Of a stretch of 64,000 bases of DNA, positions 26,372-34,808 are shown one piece after another (positions within the stretch are counted from its first letter, which is position 1; every line of letters begins with the position of its first letter). Under the pieces are notes generated by a model that was not told where the DNA came from, did not search any database, and saw only the letters and a program-made list of their open reading frames with translations. Source of the DNA: JAWPMT01 sp965242775 (GTDB lineage Bacteria; Bacteroidota; Bacteroidia; Cytophagales; Cyclobacteriaceae); NCBI GenBank assembly GCA_965242775.1, contig CBDETI010000015.1, forward strand, positions 62,001-126,000, in the 5' to 3' direction. The translations under genes were made by a program, and so were the position numbers.

Positions 26372-27664
26372 TCAAAATTCTCGTACAACCACCGAAGGAT
26401 TAAAATCAATCATTGCCCAGATCCAGTTGTTCAGCCTATTGGAATCTCCAGGTGCTAACTTCACGAGTTCCATGGATTCTCCTGCAAACATCTGAGAATA
26501 GCCCAGATTTAGTTTTACATCCTTGTACATGGTCAGCGTGTACACCAGATCCACCTCCGTTCCCAGGTACTTGCTTTCCTCAATATTGACGTCTAAAGGG
26601 TTGTAAATGTCGGCAGCACTTTGAAAGAAATGCCCATTGATCACCAGCGAACTCGCCTCCCCCGTTTTGAACTTCGTTTTCAAATGGACATCCATGAGAC
26701 CTGCAATATTGCCCCCCTGCCCGTGTGGGTTACCCACATAGAAGTAATCCATGAATCCGTAAAACTTATGATTGGTACCATACAATGGAACGAAAGACTT
26801 GTCCTCCGTATCTGTTGTGGAAGTTCCTGACAAATAATCCATTCCGATTGTTATCGGTGTAGGTGAAGTTTTGAACTTCAAATAAGTCGATATCAAGAAA
26901 GCATTGACCGTCACGTCCCTTGCATTTTTTCCTCCCTGGTAATAGAACTCGCCGCCCAGGGTCAGTCCTCCTACATTGCCGCTTCCGGTCATCCCATATG
27001 TCTGGCGCATTGCCAACGAAGAATCTGCCAGCACCTGACGACCATCGTTGTGGATAAGGATCGATATGCCCGCACCCTCCATTTGCTTTTTCAGGTAAAG
27101 GAATTGATTGGTCTTATAGTTATTTACCCCTGAATAGTACGTCTCTGAGAGCAGGGCAGGCTCAAAACCGACCTGATTAAATGCACCGCCCAGGTCCAGC
27201 TGAAGATTGTCTTCATCGTTCTGATAGCGGAACACCAGTCCATCATGGCTTCTGCTTTGGGCCGCCCAGCGGAGATCGCCCAAGAACCGGGCGTTATCAT
27301 AGTCCCAGGCCATCCGACCTATTTTCAGAGACCAGGTTTTTGAGAAACGGTAAAGTCCCCACGCCTCGTAGACATTGGTCACGGTATTGGGATCAGTTTT
27401 ATAGATTTGACTGGTGCTCCCCCATATTCTCACATCTTGAAAATTGATCCTAACCTGGAATTTGTCTGTATTGTAGTCGGCGAATAACCTGGCTCGTTGT
27501 TCTATAAAAAACGCTGGCGATCGATCTTCCCCGTTGAGGGTTTTAAAGCCGTTTCGGAATTCGGCCCTCGGTCTCACTTGCGTGCCGAAGGTGAGCTGCG
27601 CGTAAGATTGATATGAAAAAAAGCTACAGAAGATTAGCAGGAGTAGTTGACTTATTCTGTTCAT
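26372..27664 (-). CDS. Outer-membrane porin-like protein (alginate-export family type)
   Basis: A 430-residue beta-barrel protein. I start it at the ATG at 27664, giving a clean signal peptide (MNRISQLLLLIFCSFFSYQSYAQ). A longer reading to 27763 adds an unlikely basic extension. The start of the mature protein (TFGTQVRPRAEFRNGF) and repeated amphipathic strands resemble the alginate_exp/porin superfamily. It sits between the regulators and nrfH, so it may let nitrite or nitrate across the outer membrane. That role is inference from position. Despite the family name there is no reason to link it with alginate, although an alginate locus is nearby. Confidence 0.75.
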   Translation of the reverse strand: MNRISQLLLLIFCSFFSYQSYAQLTFGTQVRPRAEFRNGFKTLNGEDRSPAFFIEQRARLFADYNTDKFQVRINFQDVRIWGSTSQIYKTDPNTVTNVYEAWGLYRFSKTWSLKIGRMAWDYDNARFLGDLRWAAQSRSHDGLVFRYQNDEDNLQLDLGGAFNQVGFEPALLSETYYSGVNNYKTNQFLYLKKQMEGAGISILIHNDGRQVLADSSLAMRQTYGMTGSGNVGGLTLGGEFYYQGGKNARDVTVNAFLISTYLKFKTSPTPITIGMDYLSGTSTTDTEDKSFVPLYGTNHKFYGFMDYFYVGNPHGQGGNIAGLMDVHLKTKFKTGEASSLVINGHFFQSAADIYNPLDVNIEESKYLGTEVDLVYTLTMYKDVKLNLGYSQMFAGESMELVKLAPGDSNRLNNWIWAMIDFNPSVVVREF

Positions 27665-27741
27665 TGATCTGATAGGAAGGTTGAAATCATTGGAAATCGA
27701 TTTTCTACTTGCCACATGGATATCCTGGGTGCGCTTCACAA

Positions 27742-28083
27742 TTACTCTCTTAAGGCCATACATTGCGAAACGGTGGATTCTAATGCGCTAAATTCAAATG
27801 GTAGTTCCAGGTGAAAGTGGTTTTCGTTTACATTTTCCCACGTCCTTAACGTAAGAAAAATAACCGGCACGTTCTCTATGTTATTGGCAATCAGAAACCA
27901 CTCAAAATATTCCCCGGTGGGATCAGATGAATGGTGGTATATGATCAAATCGACATCTTTTCCCATGCATGGATCATAGCAACGGCAATCATTTCTGAGC
28001 TGGATTTCGGTTGTTCCCTCCAGGCACAGCATTTCGCTCATGTTTTCTGCTAGGACCATATTGTCGGAGATGATCAAGATCAT
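27742..28083 (-). CDS. Receiver-like protein lacking the phospho-acceptor aspartate
   Basis: A protein of about 113 residues (start ATG 28083; a GTG at 28125 would add 14). The pattern of a response-regulator receiver is recognisable: ILIISDN at the first strand, DLIIYHH at the third, PVIFLT at the fourth and LELPFEF at the fifth. The third strand lacks the Asp that is normally phosphorylated (the order is DLIIYHH rather than DLVLLDI), the first acidic pair is reduced to one Asp, and the Lys before the fifth-strand Pro is replaced. It is therefore probably a pseudo-receiver. It follows the histidine kinase gene by about 45 bases. Confidence 0.65.
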   Translation of the reverse strand: MILIISDNMVLAENMSEMLCLEGTTEIQLRNDCRCYDPCMGKDVDLIIYHHSSDPTGEYFEWFLIANNIENVPVIFLTLRTWENVNENHFHLELPFEFSALESTVSQCMALRE

Positions 28084-28128
28084 TGGGCCAAAGAACTTAT
28101 TTAAATTCCTCACGCTATATGACACAAA

Positions 28129-29289
28129 TCAGGTATTTTGATGACTTTCTGTGACAGGCAACTTTAGTTTGAATGTGGTACCAGACCCTTCCTTGCTTGT
28201 ACAGGAAATACTTCCACCCATAATTTCCACGTACTTCCTTACAATGTTCAGCCCCAAGCCAGTGCCCTTGGTGCTCCCTACATTACTTGCCCGGAAGAAC
28301 CGACTGAATAATTTGGACTGGTCAGCTTCGGGAATACCAATACCTTGATCTTCAATGGTGATGGTCATCAACTCATTAGTGCTCAAATCGACGAAAATGG
28401 ACTTCCCTTCATCCGAATACTTGATGGCATTGGAGATCAGGTTTACCACACACGCCTTAAGTAGCTTGTGATCGACGGACACCTCAGAAAGTTTATCATC
28501 GCTCTTATAATGGATAGCCTGGCCGGGTTTCCTGAGGTTTTCCATTTCATGCAAGGTTTCGCAAAGGAGTTTGTCTATGTCGGTAGATTTTGGTTGATTG
28601 TTTACCATACCCTCGTCCAACTTCTCCAGCGATAAGAAATCCGTCAAAATGCCATTTAGGTGTTGAACCGAATTCTTTATTCTCGTGATATGCTTCAGTT
28701 GAGCCAGTACGTCTCCCTTTTCAATATAGCGTTCTATCAAATTCGTGGAAGAGAGTATCGTGCTTAGGGGAGTTCGAAATTCGTGTGATGCTATTCCAAT
28801 GAACTTTGATTTTAAGTCACTCAAGGACTTCTCCCTACCCAACGATTCCTCCAATTGGGCAGTTCTAAGAGCAACTTCCTGCTCCAGCCTCGCGGTGTTA
28901 AGTTTTTGAGCCCTGATGTCAGTAATAAATGCTACAGCAACTTTTTTTGAATCTAAATCATAATGGCTCAAACTAATCGCAACGGGCAACTTCGACCCAT
29001 CTTTCATTAAGCCATAAAGCTCCTTTCCCTCCCCCATTTTCCTGGACCTGGGTTTGTCAAAATACTGCGCGCGATCCCGGTCGTGCCTATCTCTATACTG
29101 ATGTGGTAAAAGGATTTGAACTGACTTTCCTTCCAGTTCGGAAGAATTGTATCCAAACAGCGTCTCAGCGTATGGATTGGCAATAACGATTTTTCCCGCT
29201 TCATCAATTACGATAATGCCCAGCGTAGCATGCTGAAACAGTGTTCGAAATCCAGCTTCATTCTCAAAGTGGATAAAGGAATTGAGCAT
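28129..29289 (-). CDS. Cytosolic PAS-domain sensor histidine kinase
   Basis: A kinase of 386 residues from the ATG at 29289. It has no membrane segment. A PAS domain covers about residues 12-125 (LGIIVIDEAGKIVIANPYAE), then a coiled-coil linker, a HisKA domain with the phospho-His in ASHEFRTPL, and a HATPase domain with NLISNAIKYS, DQGIGIP and GTGLGLNIV. As a soluble PAS kinase next to a Crp/Fnr gene and nrfHA it may sense redox state or a diffusible gas, but no haem or cofactor ligand can be assigned. A perfect FNR-type site lies 58-71 bases upstream of its start. Confidence 0.92.
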   Translation of the reverse strand: MLNSFIHFENEAGFRTLFQHATLGIIVIDEAGKIVIANPYAETLFGYNSSELEGKSVQILLPHQYRDRHDRDRAQYFDKPRSRKMGEGKELYGLMKDGSKLPVAISLSHYDLDSKKVAVAFITDIRAQKLNTARLEQEVALRTAQLEESLGREKSLSDLKSKFIGIASHEFRTPLSTILSSTNLIERYIEKGDVLAQLKHITRIKNSVQHLNGILTDFLSLEKLDEGMVNNQPKSTDIDKLLCETLHEMENLRKPGQAIHYKSDDKLSEVSVDHKLLKACVVNLISNAIKYSDEGKSIFVDLSTNELMTITIEDQGIGIPEADQSKLFSRFFRASNVGSTKGTGLGLNIVRKYVEIMGGSISCTSKEGSGTTFKLKLPVTESHQNT

Positions 29290-29346
29290 TGTCAAATGAT
29301 GTTACAGATGTAAAATCAAATGAAAAGAAAATGGCTTAGACCGGAC

Positions 29347-29360
29347 TTGACTTTTGTCAA
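29347..29360. promoter_or_regulatory. Perfect FNR-type box TTGAC-N4-GTCAA
   Basis: TTGACTTTTGTCAA matches the Fnr/Anr-type consensus half-sites (TTGAY-N4-RTCAA) with complete symmetry, extended by a C and a G on either side. It sits between the crp/fnr gene and the kinase gene, centred about 64 bases upstream of the kinase ATG. The Crp/Fnr protein encoded immediately upstream is the obvious candidate to bind it and control the nrf genes. Confidence 0.72.
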
Positions 29361-29375
29361 GCCCCCTTCAATAAT

Positions 29376-30071
29376 TCAATCTCCCAAGCTACTGATCGTG
29401 GCAAGTCCGTGCTTATTGATAATTTCTATGTTCTTTGGATTGACTTTTATCAAACTTCCAGTCTCCAGTTCTGCCAAATAACGGCTTACTGTTTCCGGGG
29501 CAGCACCTATCATGGAGCTAATGTCCTTTTTCCTAAAGCTTATCAACCCTGTTTGCCCATAAGCTTTGGTCTGTATCTTATCCAGTGTAAGCAACGAAGC
29601 ACACAGCCTTTGCTTGACATTTTTAGAAGCTAAGTCAACTATACCGTCGGCGGAACCGATAGAACTTTCGCACACAAGATCTATCACTCTATAGGCAAAA
29701 TCATGATCGCTACTGATGGCTTCCAGAAAAATACTTTTTGGCACGAAATAGATCTCAGATTCTTCGACGCAGGTTGCGGAAGTAAGGTATGACCAGGACT
29801 TCAAAAGCGATAAATAGCCTATAAAATCGTGTGAACTCGCTACCCTGATGATCACTTCTTTTCCTTTGGCACCGATACGGGAGATCTTTACTGACCCTTC
29901 TTTAATGTAGAAAATACCTTTGGGTACTTCACCAAAGCGATAGACTTCATCATCCTGGTCAAAATGTATGGTTTTTCGACTGTCCTCGGGAAGTTGATCG
30001 AGATATATTTTCTCCAACTTTTCGAACAAACGCTCTGCATTTGAAGGTCCTGTTCGGGTTGTATTCTCCAT
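29376..30071 (-). CDS. Crp/Fnr-family transcriptional regulator
   Basis: A 231-residue regulator with an N-terminal cyclic-nucleotide-type beta-barrel (about residues 20-135, with GIFYIKEGSVKISR) and a C-terminal winged helix (RKKDISSMIGAAPETVSRYLAELE, about residues 178-201). The N-terminus has no cluster of cysteines, so it is not a classical FNR iron-sulfur protein. Recognition helix residues (APETVSRYL) are compatible with FNR-type DNA targets, and a perfect FNR box lies just downstream at 29347. It is probably the switch for nitrite ammonification. Confidence 0.9.
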   Translation of the reverse strand: MENTTRTGPSNAERLFEKLEKIYLDQLPEDSRKTIHFDQDDEVYRFGEVPKGIFYIKEGSVKISRIGAKGKEVIIRVASSHDFIGYLSLLKSWSYLTSATCVEESEIYFVPKSIFLEAISSDHDFAYRVIDLVCESSIGSADGIVDLASKNVKQRLCASLLTLDKIQTKAYGQTGLISFRKKDISSMIGAAPETVSRYLAELETGSLIKVNPKNIEIINKHGLATISSLGD

Positions 30072-30236
30072 TGGGGTTGAAGGTAAGACAACTTCTGGTA
30101 TCTGGCCTATCTTTTATTCGGTAATCGCTCCCTGGCGGCAGTACGGACCTACCAAAAAAAACAAGGCTCAGTATTGGCCTTCCAATTGGCCCCATCCCCT
30201 TGACCCGTTTTGCCACCTTCACTAATTTTAGCCACC

Positions 30237-31223
30237 ATGAGCTATATTTCCATGAGTCTGTACCGCAAAGTCGTTCGTTACGCCATGGAAGAGGGCATGG
30301 ATAGATCCTATTTTGAAGAGCTTCCAACACCCTATAGCGCCATCGATACCATACAAGCGGTGCCTTCTGACCACTTTTTTTCGTTACATGAGTTGGTGGA
30401 CGAAAAGTTAGGCCCTGGGTTTTCGGTACGCGTAGGCCAGCAAATGAAGATTGAAGACTATGGAGTTTTGGGTCTGTCGTGGCGCACCTGCTCCTGGGCC
30501 GGTGAAATATTCGACCGCTGTGAGCGGTATTTCAAGTTGCTGTCAGATACCTATGTCTTCAAAGTAGAGCGAGGTGAAGATATGGCCCAGGTCCTGCTGT
30601 ATCGGGATGCGCACAGAAGAGGGGTTGAGCTCTCAAACGAAGCTACATTCTCAGCCACTGTCGTGGTAATGAAAGCGATAACGGAGACCGAGATTTCCCC
30701 GGTCCAAGTGGCATTCAAACATCGGCGCCCTGAAAATCTGGACGATTACCGAAGGGCTTTCAACTGCGAGTTGTTGTTCGACCAACCCAACAACTACATT
30801 GCCTATGCTGTCAAGGATCTGGACACCCGCACGGCCAAGGCTGATAGGTTAATCCACCAGTTTTTGGTCCAACGGGTGGAGGAAGAGACCAAGGGGATCG
30901 AGCAAAAGTCCAGCAAAGTGGCAAATGACGTAGAGTCACTGATTGAAGATGCATTGCCCAGTGGTATTCCCAGTATATTTCAAGTAGCTGAACAAATGGG
31001 TCTCAGCAATCGCACACTCACCCGAAGACTGGCGGAAAATGGTGTAGCCTTTCGAGACCTGATCAAGAAAACCCAAGAAAGGATCTCGAAAGACTTGCTT
31101 AAAAACTCACAAATGAGCGTCGCCGAAATCGCGTTCCAGACGGGCTTCTCAGAGCAAAGTGCATTTAATCGCGCTTTTAGGCGATGGACAGGTTTGGCCC
31201 CGCTTGAATTCCGCAAAAATTGA
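30237..31223 (+). CDS. AraC-family regulator with arabinose-binding-like N-terminal domain
   Basis: A 328-residue regulator from the ATG at 30237. The N-terminal part resembles the PF12625 type of sensing domain (GPGFSVRVGQQMKIEDYGVLG). The C-terminal part has the double helix-turn-helix: IFQVAEQMGLSNRTLTRRL and SVAEIAFQTGFSEQSAFNRAF, ending in the conserved WTGLAPLEFRK. It lies directly upstream of a cytochrome-DUF1772-NmrA operon on the same strand, with a 21-bp direct repeat in between. Ligand unknown. Confidence 0.93.
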   Translation: MSYISMSLYRKVVRYAMEEGMDRSYFEELPTPYSAIDTIQAVPSDHFFSLHELVDEKLGPGFSVRVGQQMKIEDYGVLGLSWRTCSWAGEIFDRCERYFKLLSDTYVFKVERGEDMAQVLLYRDAHRRGVELSNEATFSATVVVMKAITETEISPVQVAFKHRRPENLDDYRRAFNCELLFDQPNNYIAYAVKDLDTRTAKADRLIHQFLVQRVEEETKGIEQKSSKVANDVESLIEDALPSGIPSIFQVAEQMGLSNRTLTRRLAENGVAFRDLIKKTQERISKDLLKNSQMSVAEIAFQTGFSEQSAFNRAFRRWTGLAPLEFRKN

Positions 31224-31238
31224 CTAGGAACACCACTT

Positions 31239-31276
31239 TGGCCTAAAGTATCAAAACTATGGCCTGAATTGTCAAG
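31239..31276 (+). promoter_or_regulatory. 21-bp-period direct repeat, likely AraC-type operator
   Basis: TGGCCTAAAGTATCAA at 31239-31254 recurs as TGGCCTGAATTGTCAA at 31260-31275. 13 of 16 bases are identical at an exact period of 21 bases. It lies about 55 bases upstream of the cytochrome gene, straight after the AraC gene. Two more TTGGCC half-motifs occur upstream of the AraC gene (30174-30191), which may be an autoregulatory site. Confidence 0.6.
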
Positions 31277-31328
31277 CATCAGGTAACTCTGGCTTTCAAT
31301 TTTACTCCCGAATTCAGATTTGACGTAA

Positions 31329-31682
31329 ATGAGAAAGCAACTGATGATTGTCCTATCACTAGGTGTCCTGGCTGTATGTCTGGTACTGCTACCGCCCCTG
31401 AGCGCAATTTCCGACTCTGCCACGGGTGCGGATATCGCACTCGCTTCGGGAGCGGGACTTCAAAAAGCGACATTGGAAATACTTGATACAAAATGCAATG
31501 CATGCCATCGCAGGCAAAATCCCTTCATGGTCTTCAATGAAAGGAATATGGTACGTCGAGCTGCCAGGATTTACAAGGCTGTTTTCCTCGAGAGGAAGAT
31601 GCCTAAAGGAACGAAAGTCAAGCTGACAAGCGAAGAATATGCGACACTGGAAAAATGGCTTTTCACACAAGAAATATTTTAA
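31329..31682 (+). CDS. Small c-type cytochrome, membrane-anchored or secreted
   Basis: A 117-residue protein with an N-terminal hydrophobic segment (about residues 5-25, a signal or anchor) and one haem c motif (CNACH, about residue 56). Possible Met ligands are in the following ENRNM-like region and in KMPKG near residue 97. The fold resembles short haem-binding domain proteins that act as electron acceptors. It is the first gene of a three-gene unit with the DUF1772-like membrane protein three bases after it. Confidence 0.82.
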   Translation: MRKQLMIVLSLGVLAVCLVLLPPLSAISDSATGADIALASGAGLQKATLEILDTKCNACHRRQNPFMVFNERNMVRRAARIYKAVFLERKMPKGTKVKLTSEEYATLEKWLFTQEIF

Positions 31683-31684
31683 CA

Positions 31685-32188
31685 ATGGAAATCTCTTTAA
31701 AATCAATCATGCTGCTGGGCGCAGTGGTCCTAACAGGTTTGTCAGCGGGCCTTTTCTGCGCCTGGTCGGTCTCTGTGATCCCCGGAACCAAAAAAGTGGT
31801 GGACATCACTTACCTGGAAACCATGCAGGCGATCAATCGTGCCATTTTGAATCCGGCATTTTTCTTCATCTTTTTTGGAAGCTTTTTGTTCCTCGGAGTA
31901 TCCGGTATTTACCAATTCTCTTCCAATAACCTGGCTTTTGCATTGATACTGGCTGCGGCTATTTGCTACTTAGCTGGCACTATAGGTATAACCGGGATGG
32001 GGAATGTACCACTCAACAATCAACTGGACATTTTTGAAATAGATAAGGGCGGCCCCCTCGAAATATCCGCTTTCAGGCAATACTATGAATCGAGCTGGAA
32101 CCGGCTGCACGCCATCCGGACGACTTTCGCAACAATCTCCTTTCTCCTGACGGTGCTTGCATTGTTTGCTCAGGCTCGAAAGGTCTAA
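31685..32188 (+). CDS. DUF1772-like membrane protein
   Basis: A 167-residue protein with four membrane segments. It has the DUF1772 (anthrone-oxygenase-like) features: GLFCAWSVSVIPG near residue 25, a QAINRAILNP stretch near residue 45, NVPLNNQLDIF near residue 107, and a C-terminal W..LHAIRT helix. Some members of this family in fungi and actinomycetes act as cofactor-free oxygenases, but most are uncharacterised. Neighbours (cytochrome, NAD(P)-dependent reductase) fit a small redox pathway. Confidence 0.78.
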   Translation: MEISLKSIMLLGAVVLTGLSAGLFCAWSVSVIPGTKKVVDITYLETMQAINRAILNPAFFFIFFGSFLFLGVSGIYQFSSNNLAFALILAAAICYLAGTIGITGMGNVPLNNQLDIFEIDKGGPLEISAFRQYYESSWNRLHAIRTTFATISFLLTVLALFAQARKV

Positions 32189-32222
32189 TAATTCAAACAA
32201 TTACACGATAACAACAAATAAA

Positions 32223-33065
32223 ATGAAGCACAACATCCTAGTAATCGGAGGGACCGGTAAGACTGGTAGCCGAGTAGTAAAAGGACTGACAGAAAATGGT
32301 CATCACGTTAGAATTGGCGGCCGGAACAGTGCGCCTAAGTTTGACTGGGAAGACCCATCCACATTCTCGCAAGCGCTGAAGGGAATGGACAGAGCATACA
32401 TCGTCTACTATCCTGACCTGGCTGTTCCCGGAGCCAGGGAAGCCATTGAAAAGCTGACAGAGGCGGCCCTGAAGGAAGGGCTTGAGAAAGTAGTTTTGCT
32501 TTCTGGTAAGGGTGAAGCTGAAGCTGAAGCCTGTGAACAGATCGTCGCCAACTCCGGGTTAAACTACACGCTTGTAAGGGCTTCGTGGTTCAATCAGAAC
32601 TTCAGCGAAGGTGCTTTTCTTGATTTTATATTAGCCGGACATGTAGCATTGCCCATGCCCAACGCGGAAGTTCCGTTCGTGGATGCCGGGGACATTGCTG
32701 ACGTAGTAACAAAGGTGCTGGTAGATGATTCCTACAATGGACAAACCATCACTGTGACGGGCCCGAGAAAGCGGACTTTCAAAGAGGTGGTGGAAGCAAT
32801 GGCCCGAGGAATTGGAAAAGAAATCCGTTATCAACCGATCTCTATTGAGGAATTCAAAAGTGGTATGACCGCCGCAGGTCTACCTGATTCTTATGTCTGG
32901 TTATTTGGATACCTGTTTGAAGAGGTCTTGGGGAATCCTGAGAACCAGAGCGTGTCTCACGATGTGGAGCGGGTGCTGGGACGAAAAGCGACCAGCTTTG
33001 AGGAATTTGTTGAAAGGACCCAAGCTACTGGTGTCTGGCATCAAAGCTTACCTCAGTCTATTTAA
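32223..33065 (+). CDS. NmrA-like NAD(P)-binding protein
   Basis: A 280-residue Rossmann-fold protein from the ATG at 32223 (MKHNILVIGGTGKTGSRVV). The glycine-rich motif GGTGKTG is that of NmrA/atypical short-chain dehydrogenases. The catalytic Tyr of classical SDRs is not in the normal place, as in most NmrA-like proteins. It could act as an NAD(P)H-dependent quinone or azo-type reductase. Last gene of the unit controlled by the AraC protein at 30237 (inferred). Confidence 0.86.
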   Translation: MKHNILVIGGTGKTGSRVVKGLTENGHHVRIGGRNSAPKFDWEDPSTFSQALKGMDRAYIVYYPDLAVPGAREAIEKLTEAALKEGLEKVVLLSGKGEAEAEACEQIVANSGLNYTLVRASWFNQNFSEGAFLDFILAGHVALPMPNAEVPFVDAGDIADVVTKVLVDDSYNGQTITVTGPRKRTFKEVVEAMARGIGKEIRYQPISIEEFKSGMTAAGLPDSYVWLFGYLFEEVLGNPENQSVSHDVERVLGRKATSFEEFVERTQATGVWHQSLPQSI

Positions 33066-33215
33066 AGGAAAAGATGATCGGTCAAAATTGGCTGATCATC
33101 ATTCCCTTGCTTTCAAGTCAGCTGCTTCAGCAATCAGCAACGGCGAATTTGCTGCAAATTCTCAGAATAAGGAGTCCGCTTATTAAGTTGCGGTTAGAAA
33201 TAGCTAAAACGGCTC

Positions 33216-33728
33216 GTGAAGTATTTATTACCAACCACACTCGAAAGTGACCGGCTCATTTTGAGGATGTTCCGGGAGGAAGACTGGCAAGATTTGCATG
33301 CCTATTATTCCGACGAGGCGAATACAAAATACACGGTTGGCCGGGCGCTTACAGAAGGAGAAACATGGAGGATCATGGCAGGTATGATAGGCCATTGGTC
33401 AATCAGAGGTTATGGCCCTTATGCCTTAGAGGAAAAAACACTAGGAAAAGTCATAGGAGTTTGCGGCTTGTGGTATCCTAATGATTGGCCGGAGCCAGAA
33501 ATTAAATGGGCCTTGGCCCAGGCCTACCAAGGAAAAGGCTATGCGAGTGAAGCCGCCAGGAACGTCCAGTGTACCGTGAGGGAGTTCCTTCCCAATTTAT
33601 CCCTGATCAGTTTAATCGATGCCCGCAATGAGCCGTCGATCAAATTGGCACTTGCCATCGGGTCGGTATTCGAGAAGAAAATCCCATTCAGAGGTGGGGA
33701 GTGGGCAGTCTACCGCCACCCGCGGTGA
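33216..33728 (+). CDS. GNAT-family N-acetyltransferase (RimJ/RimL type)
   Basis: A 170-residue acetyltransferase. It starts TLESDRLILRMFREEDW, the usual RimJ/RimL-type start, and has the acetyl-CoA loop as YQGKGYASEAA near residue 108. The start codon is GTG at 33216. The substrate cannot be told. It stands alone at the end of the plus-strand block, 65 bases from the end of the convergent kdgK. Confidence 0.87.
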   Translation: MKYLLPTTLESDRLILRMFREEDWQDLHAYYSDEANTKYTVGRALTEGETWRIMAGMIGHWSIRGYGPYALEEKTLGKVIGVCGLWYPNDWPEPEIKWALAQAYQGKGYASEAARNVQCTVREFLPNLSLISLIDARNEPSIKLALAIGSVFEKKIPFRGGEWAVYRHPR

Positions 33729-33793
33729 GGCTTAGCGTCATTGAAGTGTGCCCTGTGGACCTGCAAGTGTAGATTGCCAGGGTGTTCGCGTGC

Positions 33794-34795
33794 CTACCTG
33801 ATAATTTTCCCTGAAGTATTGCCTTGCACCAATCGATCCACATCACTGGTAGAAACTACATTGGCATCTCCTTCTACTGTATGCTTAAGAGCGCAGGCTG
33901 CAGCTGCGAAGTTGACTGCCTCCTGATCTGATTCCAGATTGAGTAGTCCGTAGATCAATCCCGCCGCATAGGCATCCCCTGTCCCGACCCTGTCCACAAT
34001 GTGTGTCACATCAAAGGTGGGGGAAGTAAGGAGCTCCTTTCCGTTCCATAGATAACCCCGAATTCTATTGTGAGAGGCGCTCACGGCTTCTCTTGTTTTA
34101 TCGATTACTTTTTTCACCCTTGGGCTCCGCTGTATGAGTAAATTGGCGCATTCCTGGAACTCATCCTCCTCTCTACCGATCCCCAGATTGGCCAGGTCGT
34201 AAGTACTGGCTATCACCACATCACAGCCTTCAAGTAAGCCCGGCATAACTTCCTGTTCCTTTTTTCCATAATTCCAGAGGTTCTTGCGAGAGTGCACATC
34301 TCCGGAAACGGGTATTCCCAATTCATTCGCCACTTCAATGGCCTCCCGCAACGTATCAGCCACTCCCTGACTTATTCCCGCCGTAATGCCTGTCCAATGG
34401 AACCAACTCGCTTCATGCAAAACCTCTGCCCAATCGACCATTCCTGGCATGATTTGAGAAAAGGCCGAGTGGGCTCGTTCGTAAACCACTTCACTGGAAC
34501 GATGAACAGCGCCTTTCTCGAGGAAGTACTTGCCCATGCTGCCATTTCCATAAACGATCTGCGAAGTATCTAGCCAATGGCGTCTCAGATACTGCGTACC
34601 CGATCTGCCAATCAAATTGTCAGGAAACCTGGTTACATGTAGCGCAGCTAAACCGAAGTAAGCAAGTGAGATGGCAACATTGGCTTCTCCTCCACCGTAC
34701 GCTAGCTCTAATGTCGACGCTTGCGAAAACTTAGCAAAACCGGGGGGCGACAGACGCATCATAACCTCTCCGAACGTAACTACTTTCTTGCTCAT
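33794..34795 (-). CDS. kdgK: 2-keto-3-deoxygluconate kinase (PfkB family)
   Basis: KdgK phosphorylates 2-keto-3-deoxygluconate to KDPG, which is then split by an aldolase. The 333-residue PfkB-family protein has the N-terminal GGGEANVAISLAYFG and the C-terminal signature DRVGTGDAYAAGL with the catalytic Asp. Its place at the end of an alginate locus supports the 2-keto-3-deoxygluconate substrate. It follows the Nramp-like gene by 13 bases. No KDPG aldolase gene lies in the window. Confidence 0.9.
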   Translation of the reverse strand: MSKKVVTFGEVMMRLSPPGFAKFSQASTLELAYGGGEANVAISLAYFGLAALHVTRFPDNLIGRSGTQYLRRHWLDTSQIVYGNGSMGKYFLEKGAVHRSSEVVYERAHSAFSQIMPGMVDWAEVLHEASWFHWTGITAGISQGVADTLREAIEVANELGIPVSGDVHSRKNLWNYGKKEQEVMPGLLEGCDVVIASTYDLANLGIGREEDEFQECANLLIQRSPRVKKVIDKTREAVSASHNRIRGYLWNGKELLTSPTFDVTHIVDRVGTGDAYAAGLIYGLLNLESDQEAVNFAAAACALKHTVEGDANVVSTSDVDRLVQGNTSGKIIR

Positions 34796-34808
34796 AACCC
34801 GGCCGATT

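Noticed and set aside
26372..27664. Linking the alginate-export-type porin to alginate secretion
   Set aside because: It lies between regulators and nrfH in one direction, there are no alginate synthesis genes, and the family name covers many general porins.
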